Assembly: GCA_021801025.1 (NCBI GenBank)
Contig: JAJYYK010000010.1
Coordinates: 1-64,000 of the forward strand
DNA: 64,000 nt
Direction: 5' to 3'
Source of the DNA: Pseudomonadota bacterium
GTDB taxonomy: Bacteria; Pseudomonadota; Gammaproteobacteria; Burkholderiales; Sulfuriferulaceae
Shown here one piece after another: positions 7,271-18,073 of the stretch. The translations under genes were made by a program, and so were the position numbers. The notes beneath the pieces are model-generated. The model was not told the DNA's origin. It saw only the letters and a program-made list of their open reading frames with translations, and did not search any database. The stretch's first letter is position 1, and every line of letters starts with the position of its first letter.

Positions 7271-8638
7271 TCATGCCGACAACAGCCGCAAAATCACTTC
7301 CAGCCCACCTTCGGGGTGGTTTCTCAATATCAGTGACGCGCGATGATTTTCTGCAATATTGCGCGCAATAGTCAACCCTAATCCCGTGCCGCCAGTATCT
7401 CGTGAACGGGACACTTCCAGCCGGAAAAAAGGCTCAAATACTTTGGCCAGTTGCTCTTCCGGAATACCTTTTCCCCCATCACGTATCCGAATCTCGACAT
7501 AACCTTGATCACCATGATTGCCATACTCGATGTGCACACGGGCATAATGTCCATATTTCACCGCGTTATCCAGCAAATTAGTCAGACAGCGGCGAAGTGC
7601 ATGAGGCTGCGCCAGGATAGAAACATGCGCATGCCCCTCCAAAGTGACATCTTGCCCCGTTTCAACAGCATCAGCGCAAAGACTGTCGAGTAAAGAATCG
7701 ATGTCCAGCCGTTGCATCATTTCTGCCGAATCCATGCTACGCGCCAAATCCAGGCCCTCACGCACCATATTTTGCATCCCGGCCAAATCACTGATCAATT
7801 TGTGGCGCAAATCCTCGTCATTGACTTTTTCCATCCGTAAACGCAAGCGTGTTAACGGTGTTTGCAAATCATGGGTAATCGCTGCCAGCATGTGAGTACG
7901 ATGCTGAATCTGTCGTTTAATTCTGGCCTGCATCGCGTTAAATGCGTGCGCTGCCTGACGTATTTCCAAGGGGCCGGCATCTTGTAAAGGTGGTTGGTCA
8001 ATATCGTGACCAAGCTCAGCGGCAGCTTCCGACAAGCGCTTTATCGGGCGAGCGACCATACTGGCCACCACATAAGCCAACAGCGCGATTAACATTAAAA
8101 AAAGCGTAAAATACGGCAGGTACAGTGGATGTTCGCGCTCCCACAGCTCACGTATCATGGGGAATTTAATCTCAAGTAATGCGCCGTCTTTCAGGCTGAC
8201 ATACACCACCTGGCATTGATTGATGTGTGGAAATTCTCGTGCAATACCTGGTTCCGCCCTGAGTCGCTTATTGATATCCAAATGACAACCAGTCTGGGTT
8301 GAGACCATAACCTGATGGTTGGTGCCAAGGCGTGATTTCAATAACATCGCCAGTGGCGAATTTTCAGGCTGCACATGCCCTGTATCATGTACAAACTGCG
8401 CTTGCAGACCAAAATCTGCACTGGTTTGCATGGCAGCCTGACGCATTTCCGGCGTCGCCTGATCCAGCGACAAAACAATTTGTTCAACACGATCTGCAAC
8501 GCGAAAGTCATGCAGTTCTGATAAGATATTACGATGTGTGTGATCTGCCAGCCAACTGGTAATGCCCACAGCGAACAACATTCCCGCCAATAAAATCAGA
8601 AACACGCGGTTGGCTATCGAATCAAAAAATCGCCTCAT
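7271..8638 (-). CDS. Sensor histidine kinase, EnvZ-like
   Basis: A 455-aa inner-membrane sensor. A membrane helix at about 10-30 is followed by a periplasmic domain (31-170), a second helix (172-195), a HAMP linker (196-250), and a HisKA domain with the phosphoacceptor H256 in AITHDLQTPLTRLR. The HATPase domain shows N-box DNAVKYG, G1 RDGGKGIPEE, F-box EPFFRLE and G2 GGTGLGLTI. It overlaps the regulator gene by 4 bp, so the two are co-translated. The pair is divergent from the Spy-like and glycine-rich genes and the RND operon, which are its likely targets. The inferred signal is envelope stress or a toxic compound. Confidence 0.94.
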   Translation of the reverse strand: MRRFFDSIANRVFLILLAGMLFAVGITSWLADHTHRNILSELHDFRVADRVEQIVLSLDQATPEMRQAAMQTSADFGLQAQFVHDTGHVQPENSPLAMLLKSRLGTNHQVMVSTQTGCHLDINKRLRAEPGIAREFPHINQCQVVYVSLKDGALLEIKFPMIRELWEREHPLYLPYFTLFLMLIALLAYVVASMVARPIKRLSEAAAELGHDIDQPPLQDAGPLEIRQAAHAFNAMQARIKRQIQHRTHMLAAITHDLQTPLTRLRLRMEKVNDEDLRHKLISDLAGMQNMVREGLDLARSMDSAEMMQRLDIDSLLDSLCADAVETGQDVTLEGHAHVSILAQPHALRRCLTNLLDNAVKYGHYARVHIEYGNHGDQGYVEIRIRDGGKGIPEEQLAKVFEPFFRLEVSRSRDTGGTGLGLTIARNIAENHRASLILRNHPEGGLEVILRLLSA

Positions 8639-9366
8639 AACTCGACTGTGACTTGGGTTGTTAACACATAGCCCTCATTGCGTATGGTTTTAATAATGCT
8701 GGGCATCCGGGCATCATCACCCAATTTTTGCCGTAACCGGCTAATTTGTATATCAATCGAACGGTCAAACGGGTCCGATTCCCGTCCTTGCATTAAACCC
8801 ATTAATTGATCGCGATTCAATATCCGGTTGGGATGGTCCAGGAATATTTTCAACATCCGAAATTCCATCCCCGACAAAGCGATGACTACACCCTCCCGAT
8901 TCAGTAAATGACGGGCAATCAGATCCAGCGTCAAACCGGCAAACTCGATTTGGCGTGTTTCTGCCCCGCCCACATGCGTTGGCAAGGCCTGCGTACGTCG
9001 TAACACGCTGCGAATGCGGGCAAATAACTCACGGGGTTCAAATGGCTTGGGCAAATAATCATCTGCCCCCATTTCTAAACCAATGATACGGTCCAGCGGC
9101 TCTCCGCGTGCAGTAAGCATAATCACTGGGATGGCCCCATGAACCGCGTGTGCGCGCAAATTTCGGCACAAAGTCAGCCCATCCTCGCCTGGCAACGTTA
9201 GATCCAGCACGACAAGGTCAATTCGCGTCTGCTCCAGAACGCGGCGCATGTCGCTGCCATTGCTGGCAACAAAGGCGTGCAGTCCGTTTGCATTGAGGTA
9301 TTCGGCCAGCAAAGTGCGAATTTCGTGGTCGTCATCCACCACCAAAATATGTGAAGTCATGTCCAT
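8635..9366 (-). CDS. OmpR-family response regulator
   Basis: A 243-aa DNA-binding regulator phosphorylated by the adjacent kinase. The receiver domain (about 5-120) has the acidic pocket D11-D13, phosphoacceptor D55 in LVVLDLTLPGEDG and K107 in LPKPFEP. A winged-helix output domain (about 140-238) carries the ALSGMEFRMLKIF and SIDIQISRLRQKLGDD elements of the OmpR/PhoB class. It is first in the operon. The 246-bp divergent spacer to the Spy-like gene should hold its own promoter and probably its binding sites. An ATG at 9360 is an alternative start. Confidence 0.95.
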   Translation of the reverse strand: MDMTSHILVVDDDHEIRTLLAEYLNANGLHAFVASNGSDMRRVLEQTRIDLVVLDLTLPGEDGLTLCRNLRAHAVHGAIPVIMLTARGEPLDRIIGLEMGADDYLPKPFEPRELFARIRSVLRRTQALPTHVGGAETRQIEFAGLTLDLIARHLLNREGVVIALSGMEFRMLKIFLDHPNRILNRDQLMGLMQGRESDPFDRSIDIQISRLRQKLGDDARMPSIIKTIRNEGYVLTTQVTVEL

Positions 9367-9612
9367 GAGTTAATTATCACCACAGCGGGCAATAAAGGAA
9401 AAGTATTTTTGTAAAATAATCTGTCAATTGCTGTACTGGATACATAGTGATACAAAACAGGCCTTACTCTCGCATAAAGTGTTACAACATTATCCATGAG
9501 CGAAAAGATTCCCACACATTTTTGCGGCATAATGCCCGATGTACAAAGTTTCTGTTTGATGTGTCATCATGTTTTATTTCGTGTCTTAAAACAAACCACC
9601 GAAAGGACTATC

Positions 9613-10179
9613 ATGAACTTTTTAAAACCTGTCTTATCCGTTCTTGCCGCTTCATTACTGACCATCACCATCGTCCAGGCTGATCAAACCAGCACCAACA
9701 ATCCACCCGCCGCTTCCACGCCAGCGCAGCAGGCACCCATGGGGAAATACCGGATGATGGATCCTCTCGCCATGGCACAAAAGCATCTGGAACACCTAAA
9801 ATCCGTGCTCAGGATTACCCCTGACGAAGAACCGGCGTGGCAGGCCTATGCAGGAAAAGTTAACATACAAGTCAAAAAAATGACTGAAAATCGTGAACAA
9901 ATGCATCATGAGCATCTTGACAAGACGATGACCACACCAGACCGCATGGAAGAAATCGCGGGCAACATGAAAGCGCGCGCTCAAGATATGGCGGAAATGG
10001 CTGATGCCACCAAAATGCTGTATGACAAACTCACACCCGAACAGCGTGCTGCTTTTGACAACACCACCGAACAGGAAGCGAACAAATTTCATCACATGAT
10101 GCACAACTGCATGGAACATGCACCTATGAACAAGCGGGCGACTCCAGTTCACGGTAACAGTACACCTGCCGGTCAATAA
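9613..10179 (+). CDS. Spy/CpxP-like periplasmic protein (LTxxQ motif)
   Basis: A 188-aa exported protein with a signal peptide ending near VQA (residues 1-23), a Pro/Gln-rich linker, then an alpha-helical, Met/His-rich domain containing LTPEQRAAFD, the LTxxQ signature of Spy/CpxP chaperones and sensors of envelope stress. Met- and His-rich helices (MHHEHLDK, KFHHMMHN) could bind metals. GAAAGGA sits 7 bp before the ATG at 9613; a longer in-frame start at 9496 would bury the signal peptide. It is divergent from the two-component system, and homologues are typically induced by such systems. The link is inferred from position. Confidence 0.85.
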   Translation: MNFLKPVLSVLAASLLTITIVQADQTSTNNPPAASTPAQQAPMGKYRMMDPLAMAQKHLEHLKSVLRITPDEEPAWQAYAGKVNIQVKKMTENREQMHHEHLDKTMTTPDRMEEIAGNMKARAQDMAEMADATKMLYDKLTPEQRAAFDNTTEQEANKFHHMMHNCMEHAPMNKRATPVHGNSTPAGQ

Positions 10180-10197
10180 CATTTCTAATGGGGTAAA

Positions 10198-10566
10198 ATG
10201 ATGAAAAAAGTGCTTTCAAGTCTGTTTATTGTATTGTGCCTCAGTGCTGGCCTTGCCCATGCAGATGGACGATGGGGCGGCGGCTGGCATGGCGGAGGAG
10301 ATGGGTGGTTTCTGCCTGCGCTAATTGGCGGAGCCGCCTTGGGTTACATGGTCTCCCAACCGCAAACGGTTTATGTGCAGTCTCCTCCTGTTGTGTACGC
10401 GCCACCACCACAAACTGTCTATGTACAAACGCCGCCTCCCGTGACCGTCGCGCCTCAAGGCACATACGCTGGACCACCACCGCGCCCATTGTACAAGGAA
10501 GTCATTGAGTACGACCCTCAGTGCAATTGCAATGTAAAGGTTCAGCGACAGGTTGGTTGGCAATAA
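10198..10566 (+). CDS. Small secreted Gly/Pro-rich protein
   Basis: A 122-aa protein with a clear signal peptide (cleavage after HADG region, about residue 22), a Gly/Trp-rich segment (RWGGGWHGGGDGW), a hydrophobic Gly-rich helix (LIGGAALGYMVS) and tandem YVQ/PPP repeats, ending with a short domain with two Cys (CNCNVKV). It resembles envelope proteins with a glycine-zipper-like helix. It lies 18 bp after the Spy-like gene, likely in the same transcript. Function unknown. Confidence 0.75.
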   Translation: MMKKVLSSLFIVLCLSAGLAHADGRWGGGWHGGGDGWFLPALIGGAALGYMVSQPQTVYVQSPPVVYAPPPQTVYVQTPPPVTVAPQGTYAGPPPRPLYKEVIEYDPQCNCNVKVQRQVGWQ

Positions 10567-10593
10567 TAAATGGTACTTGTGTGTTCACACGGA

Positions 10594-10656
10594 TTTTTGG
10601 AGTGTGGCGTAGAGGTGTAGCGATTGGCAATATACAGCCGTGCTACACTCCAAAAA
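10594..10656. promoter_or_regulatory. Inverted repeat upstream of the RND operon
   Basis: TTTTTGGAGTGT at 10594-10605 and ACACTCCAAAAA at 10645-10656 are inverted, separated by 39 bases, and end 16 bp before the RND adaptor start. The right arm overlaps the likely 5' leader. The repeat could be an operator, or a stem that terminates or attenuates transcription from the preceding genes. Confidence 0.55.
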
Positions 10657-10672
10657 ACTCTTGAGGTTAGGT

Positions 10673-11872
10673 ATGCGTAATAAAGTTTGGGTCATTGGCG
10701 GTGTGGTGTGTGTGACAGTGCTCGCCTTTGGCTGGTACCTCATGGAGGCCAACACGGTTCGTACCAAATCACAACATGGTGACTTGGCTAACCAGGCAGT
10801 ACCTGTACAGGTGGCAGTCGCCAAACTGGGTAATTTACCCATCGAACTGGATGGATTGGGCACCGTGACGGCACGCAAAACCATCACCATTACGCCACGC
10901 GTAGACAGCCTGCTGCAGCACGTGTATTTCCATGAAGGTCAGGCGGTAAAAATCAATCAGGTACTTGAAGCGCTTGACCCGCGCCCGTTCCAGGTGGTGG
11001 TTGATCAATGGATCGGGCAATTGAAGCACGATCAGGCCCTTTTGGATGACGCACAACTTGATTTGACCCGTTATCAGGGATTGTTGGCAAAAGATTCCAT
11101 ATCCAGCCAACAGGTGGACACGCAAAAGGCCTTGGTGCATCAAGATCAGGGATCAGTATTGTCTGATCAGGCACAAGTGGCAAATGCCCGTTTGCAACTG
11201 TCTTTTTGTCGGATTACAGCGCCTTTTACCGGTCGCGTGGGTTTGCGTCTGGTGGATGCGGGTAATATGGTACACGCGGCCAGTACGACCGGTCTGGTGA
11301 TGATCACACAAACCCAGCCCATTGACGTGATCTTCCCCGTTCCAGAAGACAGTCTTGAGGCTGTCTTAAACGCTTTTCGGCATGAAAACGCTGTGCCTGT
11401 GCTGGTCTACGATCGCGCCAATACGAAGCAACTGGCCGTTGGTAAATTGTTGGCTGTGGATAACCTGATTAACGTCACCACAGGCACCGTCAACTTAAAA
11501 GCGACATTTCCCAACACAGATAACCAATTATTTCCCAATCAGTTTGTTAACGTACGCTTACAGATGCCTGCGCAACGTCATGAAGTGCTGATACCTGCGA
11601 GCGCCTTGCAAACTGGGCCGCAGGGCCCATTTGTCTTCATGGTGGACAAGGCAAACACGGTTCACATGCGCCCAGTGGTTGAAGGCACCGTTTCGGGAGA
11701 AATGGCATCTGTATTACAAGGATTACAAACAGGTGAGCAAGTGGTCACTGACGGTGCAGACCGTTTAAGAGAAGGTAGCACTGTCTACATCAACAGAAAA
11801 AACAAGGTAATAAAAGTGCTTGGCAACACACCCCATCAAGCACCTTCTGCACAGATGGCCAGCGGCACATGA
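10673..11872 (+). CDS. RND efflux periplasmic adaptor, MdtA-like
   Basis: Membrane-fusion protein that joins the RND pumps to the outer-membrane channel. The 399-aa protein has an N-terminal anchor helix (5-25), a barrel-sandwich/lipoyl half-motif ([17 protein letters not shown]), a long helical hairpin (about 110-180), the second half-motif [11 protein letters not shown], and beta-barrel and membrane-proximal domains. The ATG at 10673 follows TGAGGTT and places the anchor at the N-terminus; an upstream GTG at 10640 falls in the inverted repeat. Its stop overlaps the next ATG by 4 bp, so translation is coupled to the pump. Confidence 0.93.
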   Translation: MRNKVWVIGGVVCVTVLAFGWYLMEANTVRTKSQHGDLANQAVPVQVAVAKLGNLPIELDGLGTVTARKTITITPRVDSLLQHVYFHEGQAVKINQVLEALDPRPFQVVVDQWIGQLKHDQALLDDAQLDLTRYQGLLAKDSISSQQVDTQKALVHQDQGSVLSDQAQVANARLQLSFCRITAPFTGRVGLRLVDAGNMVHAASTTGLVMITQTQPIDVIFPVPEDSLEAVLNAFRHENAVPVLVYDRANTKQLAVGKLLAVDNLINVTTGTVNLKATFPNTDNQLFPNQFVNVRLQMPAQRHEVLIPASALQTGPQGPFVFMVDKANTVHMRPVVEGTVSGEMASVLQGLQTGEQVVTDGADRLREGSTVYINRKNKVIKVLGNTPHQAPSAQMASGT

Positions 11873-14800
11873 ATCCTTCCCGGCTGTTCATTCAGCGACC
11901 GATTGCCACATCGTTGCTGATGTTGGCAATTATGTTGGCCGGAATATTGGCTTACCGGTTTTTACCAGTATCCGCTTTGCCCGAAGTAGATTACCCGACC
12001 ATACAAGTCACCACGCTCTATCCTGGCGCGAGTCCCGATGTCATGACCTCCTCGGTCACCGCACCGTTAGAGCGACAATTCGGCCAAATGCCGGGACTCA
12101 ACGAGATGACTTCCGCCAGCTCGGGGGGTGCGTCAGTCATTACCCTGCGTTTTGATTTGAGTTTGGGTCTGGATGTGGCTGAACAGGAAGTGCAGGCAGC
12201 CATCAATGCGACAGGCACTTACTTGCCCACCGATTTACCCATGCCGCCCATTTACAACAAGGTCAATCCGGCCGACGCACCCATTTTGACGCTGGCCGTC
12301 ACATCCAAAACCCTCCCGCTATCAAAAATTGAAGACCTCATCGACACACGTCTTGCGCAAAAACTGTCGCAAGTCTCCGGCGTAGGTTTGGTCAGCATCG
12401 GCGGTGGTTTGCGCCCGGCAGTCCGCGTGGAAATCAATCCCGCCGCCGTGGCAGCCGACGGATTAAATCTGGAGGATGTGCGTACCGCAGTAAGCAATGC
12501 CAACATCAACATGGCCAAAGGCAGTTTTGATGGGCCGTCGCGTTCGGCAACCATTGACGCCAATGACCAACTCAAATCCGCCAGTGATTACCGCAGCCTG
12601 ATTATTGCCTGGCGCAATGGCGCACCGATACGTTTATCCGATATCGCCGCCGTGATTGATGGCGCTGAAAACGAACATCTGGCTGGATGGAGCGGCAAAA
12701 CCCCTGCCGTGATCCTGAACATCCAGCGTCAACCGGGTGCCAATGTGATTGAAACGGTGGATCGTCTGAAAGCCGCATTGCCTGAATTGCAGGCCAACTT
12801 GCCGTCTGCGTTGAGTATCCGGATATTGAATGACCGTACCCTCAGTGTAAGGGCTTCGGTGGACGATGTGCGATTTGAGTTGTTGTTGTCAGTCGCCCTG
12901 GTGGTGATGGTTATTTTTCTGTTTCTGCGCAGTCTACCCGCCACCATTATTCCCAGCGTAGCCGTGCCGTTGTCTTTGGTAGGCACCTTCGGGGTGATGT
13001 ATCTGGCTGGATTTGGCATCAATAATTTGACCTTGATGGCCCTGACGGTGGCAACCGGTTTTGTCGTGGATGATGCCATTGTCATGATTGAAAACATCAG
13101 CAGGTATATTGAACAGGGTGAATCCCCCATGCAAGCCGCATTAAAAGGTTCGCATCAAATTGGGTTTACCATTATCTCGCTGACTTTTTCGCTGATTGCC
13201 GTACTGATCCCCCTATTGTTCATGAGCGACGTCGTGGGCCGTTTGTTCCGTGAATTTGCCGTCACGCTCGCTGTAGCGATCCTCATTTCCGCTGCGGTGT
13301 CGCTCACGCTTACCCCGATGATGTCAGCCCGCCTGTTAAAACAACACACCGCAAAATCGCCCCACCGCCCCGGTTTTTTTGATTGGGTCGTGGCGCGCTA
13401 CGCCCGCGCACTCACTTGGGTGTTGCGCCACCAGACACTGACTCTGGTTGTTGCCACGTTGACGGTGCTGCTGACTGTCGCCTTATACGTCTTCATTCCA
13501 AAAGGATTTTTTCCGGTGCAGGATGTGGGTGCGATACAGGGCATTACCGAAGCACCGCAAAATGTTTCGTTCACCTCAATGGCAGAACGCCAGCAACGGC
13601 TGGTGGATGTGGTGCTACAGGACCCCGCCGTGTCAAGCGTATCCTCTTTCATCGGCGTTGATGGCGTCAACACCACCCTGAACGCCGGGCGCATGTTGCT
13701 GACGCTTAAACCCCTGTCCGTGCGGCAAGTGAGTGCGGCGGAGGTCATCCGTCGTTTACAACCCAGGTTAGCGCAGGTGGTGGGCATTTCCATGTTTATG
13801 CAACCGGTGCAGGATTTAAGTATCGAAGACCAGGTCAGCCGCACCCAGTATCAGTTCAGCCTGATTGATGCCAACCCTGATGAACTGCACTTGTGGACAG
13901 GCAAGTTACTCAGCCGCCTTCAACAGTCGCCCGCCTTAACCGATGTGACCAGCAATATTCAGGATCAAGGCTTGCAAGCTTATATCGAAATTAACCGCGA
14001 CAGTGCCGAACAACTGGGCATTACCGTCGCCGCCATCGACAATGCCTTGTATGATGCCTATGGTCAACGGTTAATTTCAACCATTTTTACACAATCCAAT
14101 TTGTACCGCGTGGTACTGGAAGCCGCCCCGCCCTACCGGAATAGCCTCAACGCACTGAATCAGCTATATATTTTATCCACAACAGGGACACCAGTGCCTT
14201 TTTCAGCGGTGGCACGGGTCATCGAACGCCCCAGCAACCTGGTCATTCACCACAATGGACAGTTTCCCGCCACGACCATTTCATTTAATGTGCCGCGCGG
14301 TGGCGCACTGAGCACCGCCGTAGACGCCATATTACGAGCTGAACATACCGTGCAACTGCCACTCACCGTACAAACCTTGTTTCAGGGTGCCGCACTGGCG
14401 TTTCAAGCCTCTTTATCCAGCACCGTGTGGCTGATTGGAGCAGCCATTATCGTGATGTACATCGTGCTGGGCATCCTGTATGAAAGCTATATCCATCCAA
14501 TCACGATCTTGTCCACCCTGCCCTCCGCCGGGGTGGGCGCACTGCTGGCTTTGATGATTGCTGGCAAGGGACTGGATATTATTGGCATCATCGGCATTAT
14601 TTTGCTGATCGGTATCGTGAAGAAAAACGCCATCATGATGGTTGATTTTGCCCTGCATGCAGAACGGGAAGGTGGGAAAACCGCGCAGGAAGCCATTTAT
14701 GAAGCTTGCCTGTTGCGTTTACGGCCCATTTTAATGACCACGATGTCGGCATTGCTGGCAGCTTTGCCTTTGATGTTGGGCACGGGCATGGGTGCGGAAC

Positions 14801-14946
14801 TGCGCACGCCTTTGGGTATCACCATGGTGGGCGGCTTGCTGCTGAGTCAGGTCATGACTTTATTCACCACGCCCGTCATCTATTTAATGTTTGACCAACT
14901 CGCTCAACGTCTGGCAGCACAACGCCTGCGCTGGCAGAACGCATAA
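11869..14946 (+). CDS. RND multidrug efflux pump, MdtB-like
   Basis: Proton-driven inner-membrane pump of the hydrophobe/amphiphile RND family, 1025 aa, with twelve membrane segments and two large periplasmic loops. The proton-relay residues are visible: the Asp pair in [13 protein letters not shown] (TM4) and Lys in [15 protein letters not shown] (TM10). The N-terminus [19 protein letters not shown] and the [12 protein letters not shown] motif match MdtB/MdtC pumps. It is followed at once by a second, similar pump, and such pairs form heterotrimers. The operon order adaptor-pump-pump-outer-membrane factor is complete. Confidence 0.95.
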   Translation: MNPSRLFIQRPIATSLLMLAIMLAGILAYRFLPVSALPEVDYPTIQVTTLYPGASPDVMTSSVTAPLERQFGQMPGLNEMTSASSGGASVITLRFDLSLGLDVAEQEVQAAINATGTYLPTDLPMPPIYNKVNPADAPILTLAVTSKTLPLSKIEDLIDTRLAQKLSQVSGVGLVSIGGGLRPAVRVEINPAAVAADGLNLEDVRTAVSNANINMAKGSFDGPSRSATIDANDQLKSASDYRSLIIAWRNGAPIRLSDIAAVIDGAENEHLAGWSGKTPAVILNIQRQPGANVIETVDRLKAALPELQANLPSALSIRILNDRTLSVRASVDDVRFELLLSVALVVMVIFLFLRSLPATIIPSVAVPLSLVGTFGVMYLAGFGINNLTLMALTVATGFVVDDAIVMIENISRYIEQGESPMQAALKGSHQIGFTIISLTFSLIAVLIPLLFMSDVVGRLFREFAVTLAVAILISAAVSLTLTPMMSARLLKQHTAKSPHRPGFFDWVVARYARALTWVLRHQTLTLVVATLTVLLTVALYVFIPKGFFPVQDVGAIQGITEAPQNVSFTSMAERQQRLVDVVLQDPAVSSVSSFIGVDGVNTTLNAGRMLLTLKPLSVRQVSAAEVIRRLQPRLAQVVGISMFMQPVQDLSIEDQVSRTQYQFSLIDANPDELHLWTGKLLSRLQQSPALTDVTSNIQDQGLQAYIEINRDSAEQLGITVAAIDNALYDAYGQRLISTIFTQSNLYRVVLEAAPPYRNSLNALNQLYILSTTGTPVPFSAVARVIERPSNLVIHHNGQFPATTISFNVPRGGALSTAVDAILRAEHTVQLPLTVQTLFQGAALAFQASLSSTVWLIGAAIIVMYIVLGILYESYIHPITILSTLPSAGVGALLALMIAGKGLDIIGIIGIILLIGIVKKNAIMMVDFALHAEREGGKTAQEAIYEACLLRLRPILMTTMSALLAALPLMLGTGMGAELRTPLGITMVGGLLLSQVMTLFTTPVIYLMFDQLAQRLAAQRLRWQNA

Positions 14947-14947
14947 A

Positions 14948-17900
14948 ATGGGGTTTATTGGCTGGTTCATCCAACGTTCCGTCGCCACCACTTTAATCAT
15001 GTTGGGGGTAGTGCTTTCCGGCGGCCTGGCGTTTTTTGCCTTACCGGTTGCGCCCCTGCCACAAATTGATTTTCCGGTGATTTCCGTGCAGGCCTCGCTG
15101 CCCGGTGCCAGCCCGGAAACCATGGCCAGCACGGTGGCCATGCCGCTGGAACGCTCTTTGGGTCAAATTGCGGGCGTGAATGAAATCACCTCCAGCAGTT
15201 CTTTGGGCGCCACCAGCATCAACCTGCAATTTGATTTAAGCCGTAATATCGACGGTGCTGCGCGCGATGTGATGGCCGCGCTCAATGCCGCACGGGGTTT
15301 GTTGCCGACCGGGATGCCAAACAACCCCATTTACCGCAAGGTCAATCCGGCCGATGCGCCGATCATGATTTTGGCGTTGACCTCAAAATCGTTGCCGCGT
15401 GAACAAATGTACGATGCCGCTTCGACCATTCTGGCGCAACGCATTGATCAGATTAAGGGGGTCGGACAGGTAACCGTCGGTGGTTCCGCCCTGCCTGCGG
15501 TACGCATCGAATTAAACCCTTTGGCCTTGAACCATTACGGCATCGATGTTGAACAGGTGCGTACAGCCATCACCTCCTACAACCTGAATCGACCAAAGGG
15601 GTTTATTGAAAACGATGCGCACCACTGGCAGATTTATGCCAACGACCAGGCCAAAACCGCTGCGGCTTTTGCTCCACTGATTGTGGCCTACCGCAACGGT
15701 GCGCCGGTCAGGCTGACTGACGTCGCCAGCGTGCAGAACTCGGTGCAAGACGTGCGCAATATCGGTCTGTTAAATGGTCAACCCGCAGTGATCCTCATTA
15801 TCACCCGTCAACCGGGCGCCAACATCCTGGACACTGTGGCCAGCATCAAATCATTGCTGCCGGTTTTACAAGCCTCCATTCCCACTGCCATGCGCCTGAA
15901 TGTGGTGATGGATCGCACACCCGGCATACGCGCTTCGCTGGTGGAAGTTGAACGTGCGCTCATTATTGCCGTGGTACTGGTGGTGCTCACTGTGTGGGCC
16001 TTTTTAGGCAATGTGCGTGCCGCATTGATCCCCGGTGCGGCGGTGCCGGTTTCATTAATTGGTACTTTTTCGATCATGTATCTGGCCGGATTCAGCCTCA
16101 ATACGGTGTCTTTAATGGCACTCACCATCGCCACAGGATTTGTGGTGGATGATGCGGTCGTAGTGCTGGAAAACATCAGTCGCCACATTGAAAATGGCTT
16201 GGCGCCTTACAAAGCGGCGATATTGGGCGCACGCGAGGTAGGTAACACGGTGCTGTCGATGAGTTTGTCCCTGATCGCAGTATTTATCCCTATTCTGCTC
16301 ATGGGAGGCATCGTTGGGCGACTGTTCCGTGAATTTGCTGTCACGTTATCAGCAGCGGTACTGGTGTCTTTACTGGTTTCGCTGACCTTAACCCCGATGA
16401 TGAGTGCCTGGCTGTTACGCCCGCACCGCCCGGCTCCCCCGCAAACAGATCTGTCGCAGTGGATCCACCACAGCCGTCTGGCTGTTTTAAATAACTATGA
16501 ACGCTCATTGAATTGGGTACTGCGCCATGGCGGGTTCATGTTATGCGTGCTGGCCGCAGTGGTTGCACTGAATGTCTATTTGTACATTGTTATCCCAAAA
16601 GGATTTTTCCCTCAGCAGGATACCGGAAAATTATTCGGCGGCATTAAGGCGGATCAAAGCATTTCTTTTCAGGCCATGCGCGGGAAAATTAATGAGTTGG
16701 TTAAAATTGTCGGACAAGACCCCGCAGTACAAAATGTGATTGCTTTTACCGGCAGCGAGCGCAATTCCGGCCACATGTTTGTGGTATTGAAACCCCTGGC
16801 AGAACGCAATGTTTCTGCCGATCAAGTGGTCGCCCGTCTGCGTCACCGTCTGGTACATTTTGCGGGGGTCAAACTGGTGTTACAACCCGTACAGGATTTG
16901 CGTGTGGGCGCACGTAGCAGCAATGCACAATATCAATATACCCTGCAGGCGGATGACCTGGATCAATTGCGCCAATGGGAACCCAAGCTGCGCCAGGCCA
17001 TGAACCACTTACCCGAAATCACCGACATCGATACCGATCAGCAAGACAAAGGCGCCGAAGCGTATGTCAATATTGATCATGACAGCATGGCGCGGCTCAA
17101 TTTAACGCAAAAACAAGTCGATAACACCTTAAATGACTTATTCGGACAGCGCCCCGTATCGGTGATTTACACGCCCCTCAACCAATATTGGGTGGTCATG
17201 GAAGCCGCACCCGCGTTCTGGCAACACCCTGACAGCCTCAGCCAGGTATACATTTCCAACCCGACTGGCACGAGCGTGCCCTTGTCTGCTTTCGCGCATT
17301 TTGAACGGACCACCGCACCGCTGGAAATTAATCACCAGGGACAACAGGTTGCCACGACAATCTCTTTCAATCTCCCTATTGGGGTGTCCTTATCGCAGGC
17401 GCTGGCCGCCATCAACACCACCATGGTGCGCATCGGCACACCCAGCTCCATACATGGTGGGTTTCAGGGTACCGCCAAGGCCTTCCAAAGCTCTTTAAGC
17501 AATGAACCCCTGTTGATTTTAGCTGCCCTGCTCGCGGTGTACATCGTGCTGGGCATTCTGTATGAAAGCCTGATTCATCCACTGACGATTATATCCACCC
17601 TTCCTTCAGCCGGCGTAGGTGCTTTGTTGGCCTTGATGCTGTTCCACTTCGATTTCAGTATCATTGCCTTGATTGGTGTCATTCTGCTGATTGGTATCGT
17701 CAAGAAAAATGCCATCATGATGGTGGATTTCGCCATCACAGCGGAACGTGAACGCGGCCTGAGCCCACGCGATGCGATTTTGGAAGCCTGCATGTTGCGT
17801 TTTCGCCCCATCATGATGACCACCGTGGCGGCATCGCTGGCCGCACTACCTTTGGCCTTGGGTACCGGCGAAGGCGCGGAAATGCGCCAACCTTTGGGGA

Positions 17901-18043
17901 TTGCCATCGTGGGCGGCCTGGTGTTGAGTCAGCTACTGACCTTGTACACCACACCAGTGATTTATCTGCAACTGGACAATGTACGCAATCGAGTGAATCA
18001 ATGGCGGAAAAACAATGCGCTCACGACAAAAAATCCGGCCTGA
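14948..18043 (+). CDS. RND multidrug efflux pump, MdtC-like
   Basis: Second pump of the operon, 1031 aa, a paralogue of the preceding gene with the same topology. TM4 has VDDAVVVLENISRH and TM10 [15 protein letters not shown], so the proton relay is intact. The start at ATG 14948 gives the family N-terminus FIGWFIQRSVATTLIMLG; the same frame is open upstream into the previous gene, but an earlier start would add 19 unrelated residues. The gap to the previous stop is 1 bp. It is expected to form a mixed trimer with the MdtB-like subunit. Confidence 0.95.
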   Translation: MGFIGWFIQRSVATTLIMLGVVLSGGLAFFALPVAPLPQIDFPVISVQASLPGASPETMASTVAMPLERSLGQIAGVNEITSSSSLGATSINLQFDLSRNIDGAARDVMAALNAARGLLPTGMPNNPIYRKVNPADAPIMILALTSKSLPREQMYDAASTILAQRIDQIKGVGQVTVGGSALPAVRIELNPLALNHYGIDVEQVRTAITSYNLNRPKGFIENDAHHWQIYANDQAKTAAAFAPLIVAYRNGAPVRLTDVASVQNSVQDVRNIGLLNGQPAVILIITRQPGANILDTVASIKSLLPVLQASIPTAMRLNVVMDRTPGIRASLVEVERALIIAVVLVVLTVWAFLGNVRAALIPGAAVPVSLIGTFSIMYLAGFSLNTVSLMALTIATGFVVDDAVVVLENISRHIENGLAPYKAAILGAREVGNTVLSMSLSLIAVFIPILLMGGIVGRLFREFAVTLSAAVLVSLLVSLTLTPMMSAWLLRPHRPAPPQTDLSQWIHHSRLAVLNNYERSLNWVLRHGGFMLCVLAAVVALNVYLYIVIPKGFFPQQDTGKLFGGIKADQSISFQAMRGKINELVKIVGQDPAVQNVIAFTGSERNSGHMFVVLKPLAERNVSADQVVARLRHRLVHFAGVKLVLQPVQDLRVGARSSNAQYQYTLQADDLDQLRQWEPKLRQAMNHLPEITDIDTDQQDKGAEAYVNIDHDSMARLNLTQKQVDNTLNDLFGQRPVSVIYTPLNQYWVVMEAAPAFWQHPDSLSQVYISNPTGTSVPLSAFAHFERTTAPLEINHQGQQVATTISFNLPIGVSLSQALAAINTTMVRIGTPSSIHGGFQGTAKAFQSSLSNEPLLILAALLAVYIVLGILYESLIHPLTIISTLPSAGVGALLALMLFHFDFSIIALIGVILLIGIVKKNAIMMVDFAITAERERGLSPRDAILEACMLRFRPIMMTTVAASLAALPLALGTGEGAEMRQPLGIAIVGGLVLSQLLTLYTTPVIYLQLDNVRNRVNQWRKNNALTTKNPA

Positions 18044-18073
18044 CAAATGGGGCTCATCATACGGAGTGATGCA

